This document shows positions 35,880 to 43,621 of a stretch of DNA of 64,000 nucleotides, piece by piece. The stretch lies in contig NZ_CP101283.1 of assembly GCF_024298925.1 (NCBI RefSeq), forward strand, positions 2,547,001-2,611,000, given 5' to 3'. The notes under the pieces were generated by a model that was not told the DNA's origin, searched no databases, and saw nothing but the letters and a program-made list of their open reading frames with translations. The number at the start of each line of letters is the position of its first letter. Within the stretch, counting starts at the first letter, position 1. Both the position numbers and the translations under genes were made by a program. Source of the stretch: Phenylobacterium sp. LH3H17 (GTDB taxonomy: Bacteria; Pseudomonadota; Alphaproteobacteria; Caulobacterales; Caulobacteraceae).

Positions 35880-36479
35880 ATGGGGCCAAAGCCCGCCCAT
35901 CTGGAATCGGTCTGCGTGTTCTGCGGATCGTCCGACGCCGCCGAACCGCGGCTGCTGGCCGACGCGGCGACCCTTGGCCGAGACCTCGCGGCGGCGGACC
36001 TGACCCTGATCTATGGCGGCGGCGGCGTTGGCCTGATGGGCGCCTGCGCCATCGCAGCCCACGAGGCCGGCGGCCGGGTGCTGGGCGTGATTCCGCATTT
36101 CCTGAAGGAGCGCGAGCGCCGGCTGGACGTGGTGGAGACCATCACCGTCAGCTCCATGCACGAGCGCAAGCAGATCATGTTCGAGCGCTCCGACGCCTTC
36201 GTGGTGCTGCCCGGCGGCATCGGCACCCTGGAAGAGGTGGTGGAGTTGCTGTCCTGGCGGCGCCTGGACCTGCACGCCAAGCCCGTGGTGTTCTTCAGTC
36301 CCGACGGCTTCTGGGAGCCTCTGTTCCAGCTCTTCCAGCACACGGTGGATCACCGCCTGACTCCTGGATCGTTCATGCGGAGCTGGATCTCGGTAGATCG
36401 GATCGAGGATGTGATCCCCGCCCTGGTCCAAGCGCCGGCCGACGTCGAGACGCCGCCGGTCGCCGCGCGGATGACCTGA
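35880..36479 (+). CDS. LOG-family protein, TIGR00730 (nucleoside monophosphate phosphoribohydrolase-like)
   Basis: A Rossmann-fold protein of 199 residues with the VCVFCGSSDA opening, LIYGGGGVGLMG nucleotide loop, the catalytic-region motif MHERKQIMFERSDAFVVLPGG continuing as PGGIGTLEEV. Proteins of this type hydrolyse N6-modified or plain AMP to the base and ribose-5-phosphate. Length fits. The gene converges with GNAT across 5 nt. Physiological substrate in this organism is not known. Confidence 0.92.
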   Translation: MGPKPAHLESVCVFCGSSDAAEPRLLADAATLGRDLAAADLTLIYGGGGVGLMGACAIAAHEAGGRVLGVIPHFLKERERRLDVVETITVSSMHERKQIMFERSDAFVVLPGGIGTLEEVVELLSWRRLDLHAKPVVFFSPDGFWEPLFQLFQHTVDHRLTPGSFMRSWISVDRIEDVIPALVQAPADVETPPVAARMT

Positions 36480-36484
36480 GGCGC

Positions 36485-37000
36485 TCAGCGCTCCAGGAGG
36501 ATCACGTCGCCATGGTAGCTGGTCCGCGCAAACTCGCGGAAACCGGCCTTTTCGGCCACCCGCAGCGACGGCGCGTTGTCGGGGCTGATCATGCAGACCA
36601 GGCGGCCATCGTCGAACCGCTGGTCGGCCCAGGCGAGCGCCGCGCTGACGGCCTCGGTCGCGTAGCCCTTGCCGTGGACCGCCGGCGACAGCGCCCAGCC
36701 CATCTCAGGGGTCCTTCCGAACGAGGGCGACATCTGGCGCTTGAAGTCGGCGAAGCCGACCTCGCCCACGAACCGTCCGCCGGCCTTCTCGCGCACGGTC
36801 CAGAAGCCGTAGTCCATCTGGTCCCAATGGCCGATATAGCGCAGCAGCCGCGACCAGACCTCGTCCAGCGCCGCCGGCTTGCCGCCGATGAAGCGGGTGA
36901 CCTCGGCGTCGCCCCACATGGCCAGGCAGTCGTCCAGGTCGGCCTTCACATGGCCGCGCAGGATCAGGCGCTCGGTCTCGATGACGGGAGCGCGGCTCAC
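36485..37000 (-). CDS. GNAT family N-acetyltransferase (RimJ/RimL-like)
   Basis: A 171-residue acetyl-CoA-dependent transferase. It has ETERLILRGHVKADLDDCLAM, the RimJ/RimL opening, then a central core GMGWALSPAVHGKGYATEAV where the acetyl-CoA loop (HGKGYA) sits, and a terminal NAPSLRVAEKAGFREFAR. The target (a protein N-terminus or small molecule) cannot be told. GTG 37000 overlaps the nadE stop (GTGA), so it is the second gene of that operon. Confidence 0.9.
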   Translation of the reverse strand: MSRAPVIETERLILRGHVKADLDDCLAMWGDAEVTRFIGGKPAALDEVWSRLLRYIGHWDQMDYGFWTVREKAGGRFVGEVGFADFKRQMSPSFGRTPEMGWALSPAVHGKGYATEAVSAALAWADQRFDDGRLVCMISPDNAPSLRVAEKAGFREFARTSYHGDVILLER

Positions 37001-38673
37001 ACCTTGGTCACTTGGTCGCGGAAGCCGTTGACGATCGGATAGCGGCGGTCGCGGCCGAAGGCCCTGGCGCCCAGCTTCACCCCCGGCGCGGCCTGACGGC
37101 GCTTGTATTCCGAGTTGTAAAGCAGGCGCTGGATGCGCTCGACCGTTGCCGGGGCGTAGCCGCGGGCGACGATCTCATCCAGCGTCGCCTCCTCCTCCAC
37201 CAGGCCGTGCAGGATGGCGTCGAGTTCCGCATATTCGGGCAGGCTATCCTGGTCCTTCTGGTCGGGCCGCAACTCGGCCGACGGGGCCTTGGTCAGGATT
37301 CGCTCGGGGATCGGATCGACCGCCACGCCATAGGGGTCGTTGGCGTTGCGCCAGGCGCAGACGGCGTAGACGTCGGTCTTGTAGAGGTCCTTCAGCACGT
37401 TGTAGCCGCCGCACATGTCGCCGTAGAGCGTGGCGTAGCCCACCGCCATCTCCGACTTGTTGCCCGTGGTCAGCAGCATCAGGCCGAGCTTGTTGGAGAG
37501 CGCCATGAGCGACAAGCCGCGCGCCCGGGCCTGGATGTTCTCCTCCGTGAGATCCGGGGCGCGGTTCTCGAAGTGCGGGGTCAGCATCTGGGCGAAGGCG
37601 TCGACGGCGGGCGCGATGGAGATCTCGTCCAGCCGGCAGCCGATCCTCCTGGCGCACTGCTCCGCGTCATCCAGGCTTTCCTGACTGGTGTATTTGGACG
37701 GCAGCATGAAGCACCGAACGTTCTCCGGTCCCAGGGCGTCAGCGGCCACAATGGCGCTGATCGCCGAGTCCACTCCGCCAGAAAGTCCAAGCAATACGCC
37801 AGGAAAACCGGATTTCCTGACGTAATCTCTCAGGCCCATGACCATGGCCCTGTAGATCTCTTCCGGTCCCGTCACCCAGTCGCTCATGGGCGCCTCGACG
37901 CAGGTCCAGCCGGCCTCGCCCTTCTCCCAGGTCGAGAGCGCCAGGGCTTCCTCGAACATGGGCAGACGCATGACCACCTCGCCCTTGGCAGAGAGCGCGA
38001 AGGAGCCGCCGTCGAAGACCAGTTCGTCCTGGCCGCCGACCTCGTTGACATAGACCAGCGGCAGGCCGGTCTCGGCCACCCGCGCCCTGGCCACCTTCAT
38101 CCGCTCGTCGTCGGCGGTGCGGCGGTAGGGCGAACCGTTGGGGACCAACAGGATCTCGGCGCCGCGGGCCTTCAGGTCGCCGCAGACGCCGGGCTTCCAG
38201 ATGTCCTCGCAGACCGGCGCGCCGATCTTGACGCCCTTCCACTCGAAGACCTCGGGACGGTCGCCGGGCTCGAACACCCGCTTTTCGTCGAAGACCCCGT
38301 AATTGGGGAGGTCGCACTTGAAGGCCAGGCCCTTGATCTCTCCCTCCGCGAGGAAGGCCAGCGCGTTGCGCGGCCGCGAGGCGGCGTCCTTGCCGGGCCA
38401 GATCACCCCGATCAGGGCCGCGGGCCCGTCCCGGGTCTCCAGGGCCAGCCGCTCGACGGCGGCCTGGCCCGCCGCCCAGAAAGCCGGCTTCAACGCCAGG
38501 TCCTCAGGGGGATAGCCGTTGAGGAACAGCTCGGAGAAAAGCGCGATATCAGCCCCGGCGGCGCGGGCCTGCGCCAGACGCTCTCGCGCCAGCGCCTCGT
38601 TGTGGACGATGGCGCCCACGGTGGGATTGGCTTGGATGGCGGCGATGACGAGACGTTTGGACATGCCAGACAT
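36997..38673 (-). CDS. nadE: Glutamine-dependent NAD+ synthetase
   Basis: A two-domain enzyme making NAD from deamido-NAD. Residues 1-270 are a nitrilase-like glutaminase: Glu in FSELFLNGYPPEDLAL, Lys in FKCDLPNYGVFDEKRVFE and Cys in GAPVCEDIWKPG. Residues 280-558 form the ATP-pyrophosphatase synthetase with the loop LLGLSGGVDSAISA and TTGNKSEMAVGYATLYGD. Total length 558 is typical. ATG 38673 or 38664 are both possible. Confidence 0.97.
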   Translation of the reverse strand: MSGMSKRLVIAAIQANPTVGAIVHNEALARERLAQARAAGADIALFSELFLNGYPPEDLALKPAFWAAGQAAVERLALETRDGPAALIGVIWPGKDAASRPRNALAFLAEGEIKGLAFKCDLPNYGVFDEKRVFEPGDRPEVFEWKGVKIGAPVCEDIWKPGVCGDLKARGAEILLVPNGSPYRRTADDERMKVARARVAETGLPLVYVNEVGGQDELVFDGGSFALSAKGEVVMRLPMFEEALALSTWEKGEAGWTCVEAPMSDWVTGPEEIYRAMVMGLRDYVRKSGFPGVLLGLSGGVDSAISAIVAADALGPENVRCFMLPSKYTSQESLDDAEQCARRIGCRLDEISIAPAVDAFAQMLTPHFENRAPDLTEENIQARARGLSLMALSNKLGLMLLTTGNKSEMAVGYATLYGDMCGGYNVLKDLYKTDVYAVCAWRNANDPYGVAVDPIPERILTKAPSAELRPDQKDQDSLPEYAELDAILHGLVEEEATLDEIVARGYAPATVERIQRLLYNSEYKRRQAAPGVKLGARAFGRDRRYPIVNGFRDQVTKV

Positions 38674-38836
38674 TTAGCGTCGCAGTTGACGGATCGCTAC
38701 TGGCCATGACGCTCGCCCGCACAAGGTGCTCCAGCGTGGCGGGACCTTCGTCGCTTGAGTTTCGCGCGATGGCTGTCGGATGGCGCCGGCCAATCGGCCG
38801 CGCCAGCCGCCACGCTCTGAGGCGGGCGGCGGCTCA

Positions 38837-38868
38837 CGAAAAAGGAACCCTCCCCGCTCGGGGAGGGT
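38837..38868 (-). terminator. Rho-independent terminator of dksA
   Basis: On the minus strand a perfect 9-bp stem ACCCTCCCC/GGGGAGGGT with a 4-nt loop is followed by TCCTTTTTCG. It lies directly downstream of dksA (stop at 38875) and would isolate it from nadE. Confidence 0.85.
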
Positions 38869-38874
38869 CAGTCC

Positions 38875-39303
38875 TCAGTCGTCGCGATGAACGCGCTCGC
38901 GGCGCTCGTGGCGTTCCTGCGCCTCAAGGCTGAGAGTCGCGATCGGACGGGCTTCCAGACGGGCGACCCCGATGGGCTCGCCGGTGTCTTCGCAGTACCC
39001 GTACGAATTGTCCTCGATCCGGCGCAACGCGTCGTCGATCTTGGCGATCAACTTGCGTTGACGATCGCGGGTGCGCAGCTCCAGAGCCCTGTCGGTCTCC
39101 GAGGTCGCCCGGTCCGCGAGGTCCGGATGATTCTCTGTTTCGCTCTGGAGATGGACGAGGGTCTCGCGGGATTCCCGCAGGATGTCCTCTTTCCAAGTCA
39201 ACAGCTTCTGCTTGAAATACTCAAGCTGACGCTCGTTCATGAATTCCTCGTCCTCGGAAGGACGATACTCGGGCTTGTCGGCCAACATTACCGCCGTGCT
39301 CAT
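38875..39303 (-). CDS. dksA: RNA polymerase-binding protein DksA, single-cysteine type
   Basis: DksA binds the RNAP secondary channel and modulates rRNA and amino-acid promoters with ppGpp. The 142-aa protein has the coiled-coil helices around RQLEYFKQKLLTWKEDILRE and DRATSETDRALELRTRDRQR, with the Asp/Ala tip, and the C-terminal SYGYCEDTGEPIGVARLEAR. The canonical four-Cys zinc site is reduced to one Cys, as in other alphaproteobacterial DksA proteins. I chose ATG 39303 over the longer frame. It lies downstream of fliX. Confidence 0.93.
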   Translation of the reverse strand: MSTAVMLADKPEYRPSEDEEFMNERQLEYFKQKLLTWKEDILRESRETLVHLQSETENHPDLADRATSETDRALELRTRDRQRKLIAKIDDALRRIEDNSYGYCEDTGEPIGVARLEARPIATLSLEAQERHERRERVHRDD

Positions 39304-39401
39304 AGACGCCTCATGCCCCCTGGGAAACCGCCCCGACAACACGCGGAGCGCTTATACCAAAACAAAATCGGCTTTCAACGAACCTCGCTCGTCACGCGCG
39401 T

Positions 39402-39833
39402 TTAAGACGCAGAATTCGCGCGCTCAAGTTTGGCCAGTTCGACCGCCGCCCTCACCTCGATTTCGTCGAGAACGCCCGACAGGCGCTCGTCGTCGACGCT
39501 CTGGCGCTGATCGCGGACCGCCGCGCTCAACCGCTCCAGGTCGTCGTGCGAGACCTCGCCGGACAGCATGCCCAGCTTGACCTCGTCCAGAATATCCAAG
39601 ATTCGCCCGGCCCTGCCGACGGCCCGGCGTCGGCGCTCGGTCGGCCCGCCGACGTCCTGCAGCGCGAGCAGCGCATCGACGCTCATCACCCCGCCCAGGG
39701 CGCTGGCGCGCGCGACCTGCGCGGGTCCGGCGGGTGCGGCTGGCTCGGGCAGACGGAAGCCGTCGCCGCCGGCCGGACGCGCTTTGCCGGGGCCTTTCGC
39801 CGATCCGACGCCACTCGTGCCACTGACCTTCAT
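39402..39833 (-). CDS. fliX: Flagellar assembly regulator FliX
   Basis: FliX couples flagellar class II assembly to activation of the sigma-54 regulator FlbD in Caulobacter. The 143 residues begin with a Gly/Ala/Pro-rich region (about 1-50). The conserved core follows: MSVDALLALQDVGGPTERRR, then RAVGRAGRILDILDEVKLGM and DEIEVRAAVELAKLERA. The gene is divergent from flgI, as in Caulobacter, and a CtrA-like box sits 47-61 nt upstream of its start. Confidence 0.9.
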   Translation of the reverse strand: MKVSGTSGVGSAKGPGKARPAGGDGFRLPEPAAPAGPAQVARASALGGVMSVDALLALQDVGGPTERRRRAVGRAGRILDILDEVKLGMLSGEVSHDDLERLSAAVRDQRQSVDDERLSGVLDEIEVRAAVELAKLERANSAS

Positions 39834-39879
39834 GGAGGCCCTTTACCGACGTTTCGCGAGTCAGTCTCGCTCCGCATGT

Positions 39880-39894
39880 TTAGGGTATGGTTAA
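39880..39894 (-). promoter_or_regulatory. CtrA-like box upstream of fliX
   Basis: On the minus strand it reads TTAACCATACCCTAA: TTAA-N7-CTAA, seven of eight bases of the CtrA full site, at -47 to -61 from the fliX start. Caulobacter fliX is a CtrA-controlled class II flagellar gene. Confidence 0.6.
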
Positions 39895-39896
39895 TG

Positions 39897-39913
39897 CCGG
39901 GCAATTTCTGCCG
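39897..39913. promoter_or_regulatory. FlbD (ftr)-like site
   Basis: CCGGGCAATTTCTGCCG resembles the Caulobacter flagellar ftr element bound by FlbD. It lies about 75-90 nt upstream of the sigma-54 promoter of flgI, a suitable enhancer distance, and next to the fliX promoter region, where FlbD represses class II genes. Confidence 0.5.
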
Positions 39914-39986
39914 CCAACCCATGTGGCGTCCGGACGCAGCACCGCCTCGGCTATTGTTTTCATTGATTTTTGCCTGAAATCCCCGC

Positions 39987-40002
39987 TGGCACGCGGCTCG
40001 CA
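39987..40002 (+). promoter_or_regulatory. Sigma-54 promoter of the flgI operon
   Basis: TGGCACG-CGGC-TCGCA matches the -24/-12 consensus TGGCACG-N4-TTGCA with one mismatch and keeps the GG and GC dinucleotides 10 nt apart. Start would be near 40013, about 32 nt before the flgI ATG. Confidence 0.75.
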
Positions 40003-40044
40003 TGGGCCTGGGTGAGCTCAAAGTCGCATTTGCGTCAGGATCCC

Positions 40045-41151
40045 ATGCGTTCATCGTTCCGCGTCCTCAGCGCCGTCATCCTGGCCGCATCGCTCGCCGC
40101 GGGGCCCGCCGACGCCGGATCGCGGATCAAGGACATCGTCGAGTTCGAAGGCGTCCGCGAGAACATGCTGGTGGGCTACGGCCTCGTGGTCGGCCTGAAC
40201 GGCACGGGCGACAGCCTGCGCAACGCCCCCTTCACCAAGCAGAGCCTGGAAGCGATGCTGGAACGGCTGGGCGTCAACACCCGCGACGCCAACATGAACA
40301 CCAAGAACGTGGCCGCGGTCATGGTCACGGCCCGGCTGCCGGCCTTCGTGGCCGCCGGCTCGCCGATCGACGCCAGCGTCTCGGCCATGGGCGACGCCAA
40401 GAGCCTGCAGGGCGGCACCCTGCTGGTCACCCCGCTACTGGGCGCCGACGGCCAGGCCTATGCGGTCGGCCAGGGCACGGTGCAAACCGGCTCGATCGCC
40501 GCCGGCGGCGCCTCGGGCTCCTCGGTCTCCAAGGGCGTGCCCACCGCCGGGCGGATCGCCGCCGGAGCCATCGTCGAGCGCGAGATCGGCTTCCAGCTCG
40601 CCAGCATGAGCTCGATGCGGCTCACCTTGCGCAATCCGGACTTCAGCACCGCCGGCAAGATCGCCGGCGCGATCAATACCCGCTACCCGGGCTCGGCGCG
40701 GGCCGATAATCCCACCATCGTCACGATCAGCGCCCCGCGCGGCCAGGACATGGTCTCCTTCATCTCCCAGGTCGAAAACCTGTCGGTCGAGCCCGACGGC
40801 CCCGCCAAGGTGGTCATCGACGAGATCGCCGGCGTGATCGTCATGGGCGAGAACGTGCGCATCTCCACCGTGGCCATCGCCCAGGGCAACTTGACGATCA
40901 CGGTGCGCGAGAGCCCGGCGGTCAGCCAGCCGGCCCCCTTCAGCCGCGGCGAGACGGCGGTGGTTCCGCAGTCGGACGTCTCGGTGGACGAGGAGACGGG
41001 CAAGCAGTTCCTCACCGTGAAGAACGGCGCCTCGCTCTCCACCCTGGTCTCGGGCCTGAACGCGCTCGGCGTCACGCCGCGCGACATGATCTCCATCCTG
41101 CAGACCATCAAGGCCGCCGGGGCCCTGCAGGCCGACATCGAGGTGATGTGA
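40045..41151 (+). CDS. flgI: Flagellar P-ring protein FlgI
   Basis: FlgI forms the periplasmic P ring around the flagellar rod. The 368-aa protein has a signal peptide ending near [11 protein letters not shown], then the family opening [20 protein letters not shown] and [26 protein letters not shown] and [19 protein letters not shown] follow. It ends in the usual region [21 protein letters not shown] chose ATG 40045, which starts the signal peptide and follows a sigma-54 promoter. The next gene overlaps its stop by one base. Confidence 0.97.
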   Translation: MRSSFRVLSAVILAASLAAGPADAGSRIKDIVEFEGVRENMLVGYGLVVGLNGTGDSLRNAPFTKQSLEAMLERLGVNTRDANMNTKNVAAVMVTARLPAFVAAGSPIDASVSAMGDAKSLQGGTLLVTPLLGADGQAYAVGQGTVQTGSIAAGGASGSSVSKGVPTAGRIAAGAIVEREIGFQLASMSSMRLTLRNPDFSTAGKIAGAINTRYPGSARADNPTIVTISAPRGQDMVSFISQVENLSVEPDGPAKVVIDEIAGVIVMGENVRISTVAIAQGNLTITVRESPAVSQPAPFSRGETAVVPQSDVSVDEETGKQFLTVKNGASLSTLVSGLNALGVTPRDMISILQTIKAAGALQADIEVM

Positions 41152-41468
41152 TGGCCGACCTCGCCGCAGCCGTCGTGCCGCCGGGCCTGACCGCCGGCGC
41201 GCCAACCGCCGCCAGCACGGCCGAGCTGGCCAAGCGTGGCCAGATCGAGAAGACCGCCAAGGACTTCGAGGCCTCGTTCCTCTCGGTGATGCTGAACCAG
41301 ATGTTCGCCGGCGTTTCGTCGGAGGCCCCCTTCGGCGGCGGCCACGGCGAGGCGATGTTCAAGTCGTTCATGTCCGACGCCATCGCCAAGAAGGTGACGG
41401 CCTCCGGCGGGCTCGGCGTTTCCGACGCCATCGGGCGGGAAATGCTGAAGCTTCAGGGTTTGAGTTAG
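41151..41468 (+). CDS. FlgJ-like rod-binding protein
   Basis: A 105-residue protein corresponding only to the N-terminal rod-capping domain of FlgJ; the muramidase domain of enteric FlgJ is missing, as is usual in alphaproteobacteria. Key block: [20 protein letters not shown], then [20 protein letters not shown] and [14 protein letters not shown]. It probably assists rod assembly in the periplasm. ATG 41151 shares one base with the flgI stop; flbY follows after 11 nt. Confidence 0.9.
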   Translation: MADLAAAVVPPGLTAGAPTAASTAELAKRGQIEKTAKDFEASFLSVMLNQMFAGVSSEAPFGGGHGEAMFKSFMSDAIAKKVTASGGLGVSDAIGREMLKLQGLS

Positions 41469-41479
41469 GAGACCGCGCC

Positions 41480-41923
41480 ATGGCGCTCGCAGCCACAGAC
41501 GCCGACGACCGCGTCGGACAACTGATCATGCTGACCGAACGGCTCACCGAGCTGGTCGCGCTGGAGGCCCTGGCCTTCGAGCAGCGCCGCCCACAGGACG
41601 CCGCGGCCCACATTGAAGAGACCTCGAAGCTCGCCAACCTCTACCGGCACGAGTCGGCCCGGGTGCGGGCCGATCCCAGCATGGTGGCCAGCGCGCCCCT
41701 GGCCCAGCGCACCCGGCTGATCCGCGCCACGGAGGCCTTCGACTCCGTGCTCGCGCGCCAGGGCCGCGCCCTGGAAGCCGCCAGGACGATCACCGAGGGC
41801 CTGGTCCGCGCCATCGCCGACGAGGTGGCCGCCCAGCGCAACACCGGCACGGGCTACGGCGCCGGCGCCATGCCGAGCGCGCCCGGCTCGGCGACCTCGA
41901 TCACGCTCAACAAGCGCGCCTAG
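41480..41923 (+). CDS. flbY: Flagellar protein FlbY (FlgN-like)
   Basis: A 147-aa, mostly helical protein at the third position of the flgI operon, the place of flbY in Caulobacter. The visible pattern is DDRVGQLIMLTERLTELVAL, EQRRPQDAAAHIEETSKLAN and a C-terminal low-complexity Gly/Ala/Ser tail. The two long helices resemble FlgN export chaperones, so a chaperone role for hook-associated proteins is possible. Recognition rests on context and length more than a strong motif. Its stop shares a CTAG with the ArsR gene. Confidence 0.75.
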   Translation: MALAATDADDRVGQLIMLTERLTELVALEALAFEQRRPQDAAAHIEETSKLANLYRHESARVRADPSMVASAPLAQRTRLIRATEAFDSVLARQGRALEAARTITEGLVRAIADEVAAQRNTGTGYGAGAMPSAPGSATSITLNKRA

Positions 41924-42267
41924 CGGCCGCCGCCCTTGGCTGCGTCGGCCTTAATCAGGGCGTCGAGGGTGTCCAGCCGCCGGCTCCAGAAGGCCTGGTA
42001 GTAATTCAGCCATTCGGTGGCGTCGGCCAGGGGCTCGGCCTCGATAGAGCAGACGTGCGAGCGGCCCTGCACCCGGCGGCGCAGCAGGCCGGCGCCTTCC
42101 AGCACGCGCACGTGCTTGGACGCCGCGGCGAAGGACATGTCGAAAGGCGCGGCGAGTTCGCCGATATTGCGCTCGCCTTCGGCGAGGCTGCGCAGCATGG
42201 CGCGGCGGGTGGGATCGGCCAGGGCGTGGAACACCCCGTCGAGGGCGGGCGATTCATGCAAAACCAT
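41920..42267 (-). CDS. ArsR-family transcriptional regulator
   Basis: A 115-residue winged-helix repressor of the SdpR-like branch that usually regulates SRPBCC or efflux genes rather than metals. It has HALADPTRRAMLRSLAEGER, the recognition helix DMSFAAASKHVRVLEGAGLL and the wing RRRVQGRSHVCSIE. No metal-binding Cys cluster is seen. ATG 42267 is preferred over the longer frame because MVLHESPALDGVF begins the family. A perfect 26-bp inverted repeat 26 nt upstream is probably its own operator. No obvious target gene sits beside it. Confidence 0.9.
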   Translation of the reverse strand: MVLHESPALDGVFHALADPTRRAMLRSLAEGERNIGELAAPFDMSFAAASKHVRVLEGAGLLRRRVQGRSHVCSIEAEPLADATEWLNYYQAFWSRRLDTLDALIKADAAKGGGR

Positions 42268-42292
42268 GCCCCTCAGTAGCGCTTTTCTCAGC

Positions 42293-42318
42293 AATGCTCA
42301 ACCATTAGGTTGAGCATT
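42293..42318. promoter_or_regulatory. 26-bp perfect palindrome, probable ArsR-family operator
   Basis: AATGCTCAACC (42293-42303), ATTA, GGTTGAGCATT (42308-42318): 11 bp in each arm with no mismatch. The core TCAACC-N4-GGTTGA is the type recognised by SdpR-like ArsR regulators. It lies 26 nt before the arsR start. It could not act as a terminator, as no U-run follows. Confidence 0.65.
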
Positions 42319-42430
42319 CGGACTTCCGGCACGGCCGTTCACGAAGTCTCGATCCGACGATGTAAACACTTGTTTGAACCCCAAGGCTCCGCTTAGACTG
42401 GGTCATCACCGGGCCATTCCGGTGAAACGC

Positions 42431-42593
42431 GTTCTCAGGGCGGGGTGAAAGTCCCCACCGGCGGTGATGGCGTCCCTCCCCTTGCGGGACGGGCCGCACA
42501 AGCCCGCGGGCGCCTGGCTGGCCGTGAGGCTCGTCAGGGACAGCAGATCCGGTGCGAACCCGGAGCCGACGGTTAGAGTCCGGTTATGAGAAC
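42431..42593 (+). promoter_or_regulatory. FMN riboswitch (RFN element)
   Basis: The closing stem GTTCTCA/TGAGAAC bounds the element. Inside are the conserved CAGGGCGGGGTGAAAGTCCC, ACCGGCGGTGAT, AGCCCGCGGGCGC, GACAGCAGATCCGGTG and CCGACGGTTAGAGTCCGG segments. It lies 94 nt upstream of the ribH start. High FMN should reduce expression of ribH and the downstream thioesterase gene. Confidence 0.97.
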
Positions 42594-42686
42594 CGCTGAC
42601 GGCAGGGCTCCGAGCGCATCCGCGCGACGAGTCGGTCGACGGCGTCTCCCTGAGTCGTGGTTCCAACCCCGATCAGGGAACTGACC

Positions 42687-43184
42687 ATGACCCAAGTCAC
42701 CTACGAACTTCCCACCGCCAACGGCGCTTTCCGCCAGGCCCGCATCGCCTTCATCCAGGCGGGCTGGCACGCCGAGATCGTCGACAACGCCTATCAGGGC
42801 TTCATCGCCGAGATCGGCCAGCTGGGCTTCGCCCAACAGTCCGTCGACCGCTTCGAGACCCCGGGCGTCTTCGAGATCCCCCTGCACGCCCAGACCCTGG
42901 CCAAGACCGGCCGCTACGCCGCCATCGTGGCCGCGGGCTTCGTGGTCAATGGCGGCATCTATCGCCACGACTTCGTCTCCCAGACGGTGATCTCGGGCCT
43001 GATGCAGGTGCAGCTCGCCACCGAGGTGCCGGTATTCTCCGTGGTGCTGACCCCGCACCACTTCCATGAGCACGAGGAGCATCGCGCCTTCTTCCGCGAC
43101 CACTTCCTGGTCAAGGGGGCGGAGGCGGCCCAGGCTTGCGCCAAGACCCTGCATAGCCTCGCGCGGCTGGCGGCGGCGGCGTGA
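42687..43184 (+). CDS. ribH: 6,7-dimethyl-8-ribityllumazine synthase, RibH2-type
   Basis: The penultimate enzyme of riboflavin synthesis. The 165-aa product has [20 protein letters not shown], the substrate loop [40 protein letters not shown] and the catalytic His in [11 protein letters not shown]. This His-rich pattern matches the decameric RibH2 of Brucella-like bacteria rather than the icosahedral RibH1. ATG 42687 was chosen because it gives the family start. Its own FMN riboswitch stands upstream. The next gene begins 11 nt after its stop. Confidence 0.95.
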   Translation: MTQVTYELPTANGAFRQARIAFIQAGWHAEIVDNAYQGFIAEIGQLGFAQQSVDRFETPGVFEIPLHAQTLAKTGRYAAIVAAGFVVNGGIYRHDFVSQTVISGLMQVQLATEVPVFSVVLTPHHFHEHEEHRAFFRDHFLVKGAEAAQACAKTLHSLARLAAAA

Positions 43185-43195
43185 GGAGGGGGATG

Positions 43196-43618
43196 ATGCA
43201 CGAGACCCTCGCCGTCCCGCCCGGCTTTGCTCGGCACTTCCGCCAGAGCCCGCTCACAGATCCCTGGGAGCCGCTCTACAGCCGCAAGACGGAGGACGCG
43301 GTGATCCTGGGCCTCGTGGCGGAGGCGGCCCACACTAACAGCCGCGGCTTCGTCCACGGCGGGCTGATCAGCGCCCTGGCCGACAACGCCATGGGCCTGT
43401 CCTGCGCCCGATGCCTGGGCGACGGCGCCAGCCTGGTGACCGTGAACCTGACCCTGGACTTCCTGGGAACGGCCCGGACCGGCCAGTGGCTGGAATTCGC
43501 CACCATCTTCGTCAAGGCCGGCGGGACCCTGAGCTTCGCCCAGGCTTTCGTGACCGCGGACGGGGAACCGTGCGCCAGGGCCAATGCGGTGTTCCGGGTG
43601 GTGAAGAGGGCCGCCTGA
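43196..43618 (+). CDS. PaaI-family hotdog thioesterase
   Basis: An acyl-CoA thioesterase of the PaaI type, about 140 residues. Catalytic signature: NSRGFVHGGLISALADNAMG (the HGG loop), with TVNLTLDFLGTARTGQWLEF and a final AVFRVVKRAA strand. Substrate not known; phenylacetyl-CoA or other aryl/acyl-CoA is typical. GGAGG sits 6 nt before ATG 43196; ATG 43193 is the alternative. It is in the FMN-riboswitch operon with ribH, though no riboflavin function is apparent. Confidence 0.9.
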   Translation: MHETLAVPPGFARHFRQSPLTDPWEPLYSRKTEDAVILGLVAEAAHTNSRGFVHGGLISALADNAMGLSCARCLGDGASLVTVNLTLDFLGTARTGQWLEFATIFVKAGGTLSFAQAFVTADGEPCARANAVFRVVKRAA

Positions 43619-43621
43619 GCC

